56,229 nt of DNA, from contig JALERH010000005.1 of the NCBI GenBank assembly GCA_022764275.1, positions 1-56,229 of the forward strand, in the 5' to 3' direction. This DNA comes from Blautia sp. (GTDB lineage Bacteria; Bacillota; Clostridia; Lachnospirales; Lachnospiraceae). The notes under the pieces were generated by a model that was given only the letters and a program-made list of their open reading frames with translations, was not told the DNA's origin and did not search any database. This document shows positions 44,892-51,971 of the stretch, piece by piece. Numbering within the stretch: position 1 is the first letter of the stretch; every line of letters starts with the position of its first letter. Made by a program: the position numbers and the translations under genes.

Positions 44892-45668
44892 TTAAATATA
44901 AAGGATAAATCTATCCTGTTTTTTCTTAAAGCAGATCAGTCCGACGATCACACTAAGCACACTGAATGCCGTCGCATATATGAGGTAGTAAATATACATC
45001 GGCTCTCCGAAAAGCGCGGAACGAAAAAGCTGGATGATACAGTACAGCGGATTAAATTTCAGGATCCATGCCCATCCGCTCGCCAACAGCTTGCTGGGAT
45101 AATAGAAAATCGCGCAGGTATACATGATCAGCATCAGTACAACGGACCACAGATACTCCATATCCCGGAAAAACACACCGATCGTGGCCAGGATCATACC
45201 GCATCCATAGGAAAGCAGCAGAACCAGAATCAGCGGCACCGGAGCCTGAAGAATATAAATCGTCGGTTTCACTCCCAGGACAATACTCACAACTGCCAGC
45301 ACGACCAGTGAAATCAGGAAAATAATATAATTAAAGATTACATTTGACAGCGGGTACAGATATTTCGGTACATAAACCTTTTTTATCATCGCGGAATTGG
45401 AACGAATGGATTTCAAAGCTCCCTTCGTCGCAGCGGAATAAAAGCTGTACAAAAGACGTCCCGAAAGAATATATACCGGGAAGGTTTTGTCTGTATTTCC
45501 ATAGAGCGTTCCGAATACAATGGTCAGCACGATCATGGTCAGAAGCGGCTCCAGCATAGACCAGACAATTCCCAGATAGGAACGGCGGTACTTTAATTTT
45601 ATTCCTTTTTTTACCAGCTCACTTAAAAGAAACTGATACTGTCTGAGGTTATCAAAATATTTTTTCAT
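44892..45668 (-). CDS. Polysaccharide/teichoic acid export ABC transporter, permease (TagG-like)
   Basis: 258 residues with six predicted membrane helices of the ABC-2 type (LKYRRSYLGIVWSMLEPLL, then FYSAATKGALKSIRSNSAMIKKVYVPKYLYPLS). This is the RfbA/TagG/Wzm signature. It is the first gene of the long polymer operon, with a strong promoter about 90 bases upstream. GGAGAG lies before the ATG. Confidence 0.93.
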   Translation of the reverse strand: MKKYFDNLRQYQFLLSELVKKGIKLKYRRSYLGIVWSMLEPLLTMIVLTIVFGTLYGNTDKTFPVYILSGRLLYSFYSAATKGALKSIRSNSAMIKKVYVPKYLYPLSNVIFNYIIFLISLVVLAVVSIVLGVKPTIYILQAPVPLILVLLLSYGCGMILATIGVFFRDMEYLWSVVLMLIMYTCAIFYYPSKLLASGWAWILKFNPLYCIIQLFRSALFGEPMYIYYLIYATAFSVLSVIVGLICFKKKQDRFILYI

Positions 45669-45758
45669 ATTCTCTCCATCATGTGTATTAATTTTCCTCC
45701 CCCGAAGTCCCCTGCTTTGTGGGCGTCTTCTCTCCGGGCTGCGGATAAATCAACCTGT

Positions 45759-45787
45759 ATTGTAGCATATTCTTTCTTTGCTTGCAA
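45759..45787 (-). promoter_or_regulatory. Promoter of the surface-polymer operon
   Basis: TTGCAA (45782-45787) and TACAAT (45759-45764) on the minus strand are 17 bases apart. It is the only strong promoter seen upstream of the genes from 45668 down to about 31415, so the transcript may exceed 14 kb. Confidence 0.75.
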
Positions 45788-45818
45788 CTTTCAAAGTTCA
45801 CAAACCGGTATCACCCAT

Positions 45819-45866
45819 AAAAAAATGCTGATTTCCAGGTTTGTTCCTCCGAAATCAGCATTTTTT
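45819..45866 (-). terminator. Terminator of the ribonucleotide reductase gene
   Basis: Perfect complementary arms AAAAAATGCTGATTTC (45819-45834) and GAAATCAGCATTTTTT (45851-45866) have a 16-base loop. On the minus strand the T run lies at the 45819 end, just after the nrdJ stop. It also separates nrdJ from the polymer operon promoter. Confidence 0.9.
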
Positions 45867-45870
45867 TCGT

Positions 45871-48213
45871 TTATCGAACCGGGCAGACACCGTTTACGCA
45901 CTCGGAATCTCCGATATCCAGCTCTGTCTCGTCAAATTCATATTTGGAAAGAAGAGATGGATTGAATGGGCGCATAGCTGCCTTTCTCTTTTCATATTCT
46001 TCCTTTGTAATCTCCTCGTACGGGAGCAGTTCATAGAAGTTGTCGTCATAGCTTAAGAAGGACAGGGCTACTACATCATCCCAGTTCTCCCATACCCAGT
46101 CTTCCACAGCATCCCATTCATCCTCGCGGACATGAACGGTAATGGAGCAGTTATGATCCACATAATACTGCATAAACATCTTATAGTTTTCCAGCTGCTG
46201 GATAGCAGACACATCTGCTTTCACCACACCTGCCGGAGCCTTGACCGGGAATTCCACAACCTTTGTCACCGGATTCTCCGGATCCTGGCCAACCTCCGGG
46301 AATACCGGATAACCCAGATCTTCACAAACTCTGCATAACGGATCTGTGGCACTGATACGGATACGGCGGATATAGTATGGTGCATGAGAATAGTGTACAC
46401 CACTGGACACGGTAGGAAGCAGGGAAAGGGTTCCCTCTGGTTTTACGGTTGTTACCAGAAGAGGCTTTTTGCCTCCCAGTCTGCCTGCAATCTTATCAGC
46501 CGCATCATGTGCTGTCTGGCGGAGCTTTTTCAGAAGCTCAATCTGTCCCTCACGGTCAAGTCCGGTTGCATTTACCATATCCTGCCATCCTGTCAGCGAG
46601 CATCCCAGAAGGCGGTCTCGCTGCTGAACCTGATTCCAGCGATGGATTTCCAGTTCCCGGCATGTCATACGGTATCCGGCTCTTGCAGAAAGCCGCTGTG
46701 CTTCCAGAAGTCCTTTCTCGTCAAGCTTTCCATCGTGGACAAAGGCCATTACGTTCAGAGTGGTCAGGTTGCAAAGTCCGTGACTGTCCAGAAGGATTTC
46801 CCCGCATGGATTGCATCCATTGAAATTCGGGCGGCGTTTTCTGCCTGCTTCCTCATTGATCCATCCCGGCTCTCCGGAATAGCGCATCTGCTGCAGATGC
46901 CAGTGAAGCATCTCTCTGCTGGGCTTTTCTCTGTAGTAAATGGAGTTGTTGCTCATCTGACGGTGGGCAATGGATTTATCAATTTCCCAACGGCCGTTTA
47001 CCTGACGGTAAAGGTGGCTTTTCGCCTCGATACAGGTTTTGTCATTTGCATCAATAAGACCAATCTCGGAAGTACGGCGTACTCCGCCGGATACCACATT
47101 TTCTCCGATGATATTCGCGATATCCAGAAGGTCAATGGGCTGAAGCTGGGTACGTACAGCATTGTCCCTCGCCCCTGCTGCCCGGATTACCTTATGAATC
47201 TTATCCAGCATGGTCATCATGGATTCATAGCCACTGGCAGTACCGCCGAAGTTTTTCAGCCTCTCGCCACGCGGACGGATAGAATCATAGACTACCACGA
47301 TTTCTTTTACTTTTGCATATTCACTGTTGGTTAAAATATTGAAATAATGCTCCAGAGCCTGTGCCCATCCTTCCTTGGAATCGCCCACAGAAAGGGTTGC
47401 ACTGTCATTGGTAAAGTTCACATCCGTAAACTCCAGTCTGTCTTCCGCCTGCCTTGCATCGTAGGCTTTGTGAAGAATCTTTACATTGGTACGGATCTTC
47501 GGCAATTTTTCGGCGTCCTCCTTCAGGACACGCACTCCTACGCCGCTTCCTACCATAAGCAGGTAAAACAGATCATGGTAGGCATGATAATCGTCGATCA
47601 CCTCAAAAGCGCAGTTATAATTTGCCATCGGATACTCATCCGCAACGGGAGTATTTCCCACCCAGAGAGTACGTCCGGAAAGGAACTGACGCATATGGTA
47701 AATGTTGTCATAAAGCTTCTCTGCTTCCTCCCGGGGCGTCGGAGCCAGAGAACAGTTGTACTCCACGGCACGTCTTACCGTCTCCCACCAGAATTCCCTT
47801 CTGCCCAGACGCGGCAGGAATCTGGAATAGGTACGGGTGTATACAAAAGAGCCAAGCTGCTCCATGGGATTCGGTGCGTGCTTATAGGGACTCAGAAACT
47901 CACGAGACAGAAGGCCTTCCTTCCAGCTTCCGTTTGTGCGCTCCTTTTCCTTTTCTGTACGGTAAAGGATATAAGCCTTGGCTGTCTGATAGCAGCGGTT
48001 CTCGAACAGAGAATCCTCCACTACATCCTGAATTTTTTCAATATCGATGATTTCTTTTCCTTTGGCCTCCAGACGCTTCACCACATCTTCGGTGATCGTA
48101 TTTACAAGTTCCCCGTCTGCTTCTCCGGTAGCTGCTGAAGCCAGAGAAATGGCTCTGGATATAAATTCCGCATCAAATGGCACTACTTTGCCGCTTCTTT
48201 TCCGAACGTTCAT
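45871..48213 (-). CDS. nrdJ: Adenosylcobalamin-dependent (class II) ribonucleotide reductase
   Basis: 780 residues from ATG 48211-48213 with CCAGGAGG upstream; an upstream in-frame start 20 codons away lies near the promoter and is rejected. An N-terminal ATP-cone (VRKRSGKVVPFDAEFI) precedes the reductase barrel with FLSGRTLWVG, YNCAFEVI, the finger-loop region NFNGCNPCGEILL and GLCNLTTLN. The C-terminus ends CVNGVCPVR, a redox Cys pair. It converts ribonucleotides to deoxyribonucleotides using B12, independent of oxygen. The promoter carries an NrdR-box-like site; no cobalamin riboswitch is visible in the short leader. Confidence 0.93.
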   Translation of the reverse strand: MNVRKRSGKVVPFDAEFISRAISLASAATGEADGELVNTITEDVVKRLEAKGKEIIDIEKIQDVVEDSLFENRCYQTAKAYILYRTEKEKERTNGSWKEGLLSREFLSPYKHAPNPMEQLGSFVYTRTYSRFLPRLGRREFWWETVRRAVEYNCSLAPTPREEAEKLYDNIYHMRQFLSGRTLWVGNTPVADEYPMANYNCAFEVIDDYHAYHDLFYLLMVGSGVGVRVLKEDAEKLPKIRTNVKILHKAYDARQAEDRLEFTDVNFTNDSATLSVGDSKEGWAQALEHYFNILTNSEYAKVKEIVVVYDSIRPRGERLKNFGGTASGYESMMTMLDKIHKVIRAAGARDNAVRTQLQPIDLLDIANIIGENVVSGGVRRTSEIGLIDANDKTCIEAKSHLYRQVNGRWEIDKSIAHRQMSNNSIYYREKPSREMLHWHLQQMRYSGEPGWINEEAGRKRRPNFNGCNPCGEILLDSHGLCNLTTLNVMAFVHDGKLDEKGLLEAQRLSARAGYRMTCRELEIHRWNQVQQRDRLLGCSLTGWQDMVNATGLDREGQIELLKKLRQTAHDAADKIAGRLGGKKPLLVTTVKPEGTLSLLPTVSSGVHYSHAPYYIRRIRISATDPLCRVCEDLGYPVFPEVGQDPENPVTKVVEFPVKAPAGVVKADVSAIQQLENYKMFMQYYVDHNCSITVHVREDEWDAVEDWVWENWDDVVALSFLSYDDNFYELLPYEEITKEEYEKRKAAMRPFNPSLLSKYEFDETELDIGDSECVNGVCPVR

Positions 48214-48279
48214 AAGTAATCCTCCTGGTGTTTGTATATCGTTTCGCTTAGCATATCTTGTTATGTTTTTCAAAAGTCA

Positions 48280-48317
48280 GCACCATATATAGTACATCAT
48301 TCACCAGTGGAAATCAA
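48280..48317 (-). promoter_or_regulatory. nrdJ promoter with NrdR box
   Basis: TTGATT (48312-48317) and TACTAT (48289-48294) on the minus strand are 17 bases apart. The 16-mer GTACTATATATGGTGC (48280-48295) matches the NrdR box consensus ACACWATATATWGTGT at 12 positions and covers the -10. A weaker partner (9 of 16) lies about 34 bases downstream at 48246-48261. NrdR is encoded in this window at 27001-27450. Confidence 0.65.
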
Positions 48318-48327
48318 GTGGAATTTC

Positions 48328-49593
48328 TCACATTTTTACACAGGCCTCCACTGCCATATGATAGGCTTCCTGATAGGAAATTCCCCTTTCCCGGCAGATG
48401 CGCACCAGGCTGTCATACTCAGGATAATATTTCTTTTTCCCGTCCATAGTGCATACTTTGATTTCCACGCTTCCAAGAGGCGTCATGATCTCCCTTTTTT
48501 CTCTGGGAAGGACAGAACGCTCCATCCTTACTCTGCGGATACCGATGGTGGTCGTTTCCCGGAAAAGGATCCGCTCCATTTCGTCCACATCCGCTTCCCC
48601 GCACAGAACCGTTAAAAGCCATGCCGGACGGTTTTTCTTCATAAAAACAGGCGTGTAATTCACATCCCTGGCCCCTGCGGCAAAAAGCTTTTCCATGACA
48701 AAGCCAAGCATTTCTCCGGTGCAGTCATCCACATTGGTCTCAAGCTTTATAATACTGTCATGCTCTTTCTCCTCTGTGCTGAGGAACATGGCACGCAGGA
48801 TGCCCGGACATTCGTACTGCCGTTTTCCGGCTCCGATGCCGATTTTTTCAATAGTGAAATGCGCGGGCAGTTTCTCTCCTGTGCGGATGGCAGCCGCAAC
48901 AGCGGCCCCGGTAGGGGTCACCAGTTCCCCCTGTACAGTGGTAACCTCAAGCTTCAGCTGATGGGCACACACAATATTTGTCACTGCCGGAACCGGAATC
49001 GGAAGAATTCCATGCTGACAGCGCACGGTGCCGCATCCCTCATAAAGCACGGGAACGATCACGTCCGTAACATCCAGATTGTCCAGGCACACAGCCACAG
49101 CTACAATATCCACGATGGAATCCACCGCTCCCACCTCGTGAAAATGCACCTCATCCACAGATACATGATGTGCTTTTGCCTCTGCCTGGGCCAGAATTTC
49201 AAAAATCTTAAGGGCAGTCGACCTGGCCCTGTCAGTCATTTCAGTTTTGTCTATGATACCACGGATTTCCTTCATACCGCGATGTTCATGATGGTGTTTG
49301 CCATGATCCTCGTGAGGATGATTTTCTGTATGGACATGCTCTGCAGCATTCCCATGGAGATATTCCATATCATGATCATGATTCTCGTGGGCTTCATCCA
49401 ATACCACATCAAAATCACAGGCATCGATACCCGATTTCATGACTCTGGTGACAGCAATATGAAAACCCTGGATCGGCAGGCTTTTCAGTACGTTTTCCAG
49501 TACCCTCCTGTCAGCTCCAAGGTCAAGTAAAGCGGCAACTGTCATGTCACCGCTTATCCCGGAATAGCATTCCAGATATAATGTCTTTCCCAT
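48328..49593 (-). CDS. larC: Nickel-pincer cofactor biosynthesis protein LarC
   Basis: 421 residues from ATG 49591-49593, with GGAGG five bases upstream; in-frame GTG and ATG codons at 49608 and 49605 overlap the larB stop. LarC (DUF111) is shown by YLECYSGISGDM, VDEVHFHEVGAVDSIVDIV, TPTGAAVAAA and KLETNVDDCTGEMLG. It inserts nickel into the pyridinium dithiocarboxylate cofactor in a CTP-dependent step. A His-rich loop (13 His in residues 69-104) probably binds nickel. It is one continuous frame, unlike the Lactobacillus plantarum gene, which uses a programmed frameshift. larA and larE are not in the window. Confidence 0.95.
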   Translation of the reverse strand: MGKTLYLECYSGISGDMTVAALLDLGADRRVLENVLKSLPIQGFHIAVTRVMKSGIDACDFDVVLDEAHENHDHDMEYLHGNAAEHVHTENHPHEDHGKHHHEHRGMKEIRGIIDKTEMTDRARSTALKIFEILAQAEAKAHHVSVDEVHFHEVGAVDSIVDIVAVAVCLDNLDVTDVIVPVLYEGCGTVRCQHGILPIPVPAVTNIVCAHQLKLEVTTVQGELVTPTGAAVAAAIRTGEKLPAHFTIEKIGIGAGKRQYECPGILRAMFLSTEEKEHDSIIKLETNVDDCTGEMLGFVMEKLFAAGARDVNYTPVFMKKNRPAWLLTVLCGEADVDEMERILFRETTTIGIRRVRMERSVLPREKREIMTPLGSVEIKVCTMDGKKKYYPEYDSLVRICRERGISYQEAYHMAVEACVKM

Positions 49594-49604
49594 TTCTTCC
49601 TCCA

Positions 49605-50351
49605 TCACTTTCCCAGTGCCAGTCTGTTGATCTGTGTTGCCAGATATCCGGCTCCGTAGCCGTTGTCAATATTCACCACGGCAATTCCGTTTGCACAGGA
49701 ATTGACCATGGTCAAAAGAGCGGAAAGGCCATGGAAATTGGCACCATACCCAACGGATGTAGGCACTGCGATCACCGGACGGCTTACAAGTCCGCCCAGC
49801 ACGCTGGCCAGTGCTCCTTCCATTCCCGCGACTGCCACAACACAATTGGCTTCCTGTATCGTATCCAGTCTGGAAAAAAGCCTGTGCATTCCACTTACGC
49901 CCACATCATAAATCCGATCCACAGCCGTACCAAAAAACTCTGCTGTCTGGGCTGCCTCCTCTGCTACAGGAATGTCCGCAGTCCCTGCTGTACATACAGC
50001 TATCTTTCCCACTCTTTCCTTACCTGGCGCTTCTATTTTGAGGATCCGTGAAACAGGGTCGTACTTCACCTGTGGAAAGCTTGCCTTTACCAGCTCATAC
50101 TGTTTCTCTGACGCCCTGGTTCCAAGGACTTCTCCGTCCTCCCGGTAAAGTCTGTCAAATATTTTCAGCAAGTGCTCGTCTGCCTTATTGCTGCAGTAGA
50201 TCACTTCCGCAAAGCCTGTCCGCTCTTTCCGGCTTGTATCAAGCTTGGCGTAGCCCATCTCCTCATAACTGTTTTCCCGCAAAAGCTGTTCTGCATCCTG
50301 TACGGAGATCGTTCCCTTCTGTACTTCCTCCAGAACCTGCTGTAATGTCAT
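49605..50351 (-). CDS. larB: Nickel-pincer cofactor biosynthesis protein LarB
   Basis: 248 residues. The C-terminal half resembles PurE/AIR carboxylase (VCTAGTADIPVAEEA, VAVAGMEGALASVLGGL, AVPTSVGYGANFHGLSALL), and the short N-terminal region is LarB-specific. LarB carboxylates and hydrolyses nicotinic acid adenine dinucleotide as the first pincer cofactor step. ATG 50351 overlaps the TGA of the diguanylate cyclase gene (ATGA), with AAGGAGAG inside that gene. larC follows directly. Confidence 0.96.
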   Translation of the reverse strand: MTLQQVLEEVQKGTISVQDAEQLLRENSYEEMGYAKLDTSRKERTGFAEVIYCSNKADEHLLKIFDRLYREDGEVLGTRASEKQYELVKASFPQVKYDPVSRILKIEAPGKERVGKIAVCTAGTADIPVAEEAAQTAEFFGTAVDRIYDVGVSGMHRLFSRLDTIQEANCVVAVAGMEGALASVLGGLVSRPVIAVPTSVGYGANFHGLSALLTMVNSCANGIAVVNIDNGYGAGYLATQINRLALGK

Positions 50352-51841
50352 AAGTTCTCTCCTTGTTCACCGTCATCCATTTTTTCACTGTATACAGTGT
50401 AACCGTTTCTGCCTTTCTTCTTTGTCTCATACAGAGCCTCATCTGCACACTGATACAATTCTGTAAAGGTTCTGCCATTTCCGGGCGAAAAAGCAAGTCC
50501 CATACTGCTGGTGAGAACGGCTCCGTTCATCTCCTCGATTTCCATCTCCCGGAACATTTTTACCAGTTTTCCGGCTCTGTCAATGGCCAGTTCCTCAGAA
50601 GGAACATTTTTCATCAGGATCACAAATTCGTCACCCCCGATTCTGCCGATGATATCGTTTTCCCGGAAACGGCTTCTCAACATGTCTCCCACTTCCCGCA
50701 GTACCAGATCTCCCACTGCATGCCCATGTCCGTCGTTTATCTCTTTAAATTTATCCACATCCAGCATCAGAAATGCCTGTATTCCCGTACACCTCGGATC
50801 TGAAAGCCATTCGTTGATCAGATTCTCCGTATTTCTCTTATTCCAGCAGCCTGTCAAAGCGTCCGTATGGGCATACCGCATAAGAAGCTTCTGCCTCCGG
50901 TTATTTGTCACAATGACAAAGAACAAAAGAGCTGCCACTCCAGCTGCCAGAACCAGGCAGAATATGATTTCGTATGTACGGATGAATCCGTACGGTTCTC
51001 TGGCCTTTTTCACCGGAACCACATAGCACAGCATCCAGTCATTTAACTCAAGGGGTTCATAAGTAAGATAACGGCGGTCCCCTCCATTATCGATTTCCAC
51101 GCCTCCCCTTTCCCGGTTCATAAAATCATCGTAAATTTCTTCCATGCTGTATTTGCTGAGAATTTTTACCTTGCTGTAATAGTCAAAAAAATTATCCTCA
51201 GGACCGATTGTCTGGTACTGTTTGTCGGCTTTCATAGAAACCATATCGCCATCTTTTGTAACGATGTAGCAGTACCCCTCATCATCGTAGATATCTTCGA
51301 ACAGAATATTGCTTAAGGTACCTACATTGTAGGAGCCGCAGAGCACTCCTGCCACTTTGTCGTGCCGGTAAACAGGAACGCACAGAATCACACGGTCCTC
51401 CCCGTCAACCTTGCTTTCTACCGGATCACTTAAGGTTCTCTTTCCCTTCATGGCTTCCTGAAAGTATTCCCGGCTGCTCACCACTTTTTCAACACCGTTG
51501 TCATAAGTGGCATTTCCATACTCATCAATGATGGCCATCCTCTCAAAACCACTGTCTTCATAAAGATACCGGACAATCTCCATGGCATTTTCCCCGGTAA
51601 TCTCATCCTGACTTCCAATAAACCGGGCAATTGCCTCCATATAACCATAATGGGTATCGATTACGGATTTCAAATGATAGCTTTGCCGCTCAACGTGGTT
51701 CTCAATGGTGTTCTGGATATTATTCTCCACATCCTTCTCTACATAAATGAAAAAAACTGCAATGCAAAGCACCATAAATACCAGAAATGCAATACCTGCT
51801 TTCACAAAAATGTAAACATCGGACTGCTCTTTTTCTCTCAT
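50348..51841 (-). CDS. Membrane diguanylate cyclase (Cache-GGDEF)
   Basis: 497 residues from ATG 51839-51841, which has AGGAG nine bases upstream. A TTG two codons earlier is rejected. Membrane helices at about 11-35 and 290-312 flank an extracytoplasmic Cache-like domain of about 250 residues (FERMAIIDEYGN, DRVILCVPVY, GYCYIVTKDGDMVS). The cytoplasmic GGDEF domain has an intact active site GGDEF (402-406) and an inhibitory site RxxD (REND, 393-396) five residues before it, so it should make c-di-GMP with product inhibition. It is translationally coupled to larB, an unusual partner. Confidence 0.94.
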   Translation of the reverse strand: MREKEQSDVYIFVKAGIAFLVFMVLCIAVFFIYVEKDVENNIQNTIENHVERQSYHLKSVIDTHYGYMEAIARFIGSQDEITGENAMEIVRYLYEDSGFERMAIIDEYGNATYDNGVEKVVSSREYFQEAMKGKRTLSDPVESKVDGEDRVILCVPVYRHDKVAGVLCGSYNVGTLSNILFEDIYDDEGYCYIVTKDGDMVSMKADKQYQTIGPEDNFFDYYSKVKILSKYSMEEIYDDFMNRERGGVEIDNGGDRRYLTYEPLELNDWMLCYVVPVKKAREPYGFIRTYEIIFCLVLAAGVAALLFFVIVTNNRRQKLLMRYAHTDALTGCWNKRNTENLINEWLSDPRCTGIQAFLMLDVDKFKEINDGHGHAVGDLVLREVGDMLRSRFRENDIIGRIGGDEFVILMKNVPSEELAIDRAGKLVKMFREMEIEEMNGAVLTSSMGLAFSPGNGRTFTELYQCADEALYETKKKGRNGYTVYSEKMDDGEQGENL

Positions 51842-51895
51842 CCCCAAACGCTCCTGTCACTGATTTTGTCCCCTATTTGAGAAAACATATGCTTC

Positions 51896-51924
51896 ATTAT
51901 ACATGGAAAAGCAACATTATTCAA
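51896..51924 (-). promoter_or_regulatory. Promoter of the diguanylate cyclase-larB-larC operon
   Basis: TTGAAT (51919-51924) and TATAAT (51896-51901) on the minus strand have a 17-base spacer, about 55 bases before the cyclase start. Confidence 0.75.
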
Positions 51925-51971
51925 CTAAACACTTTCTTTTTTCAATCTATTCCGACAGAAGCTGATACCAA

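Noticed and set aside
48214-48327. Cobalamin riboswitch before the B12-dependent reductase
   Set aside because: Only 114 bases lie between nrdJ and larC, and the leader after the promoter is about 70 bases, too short for the aptamer; no B12-box was found.
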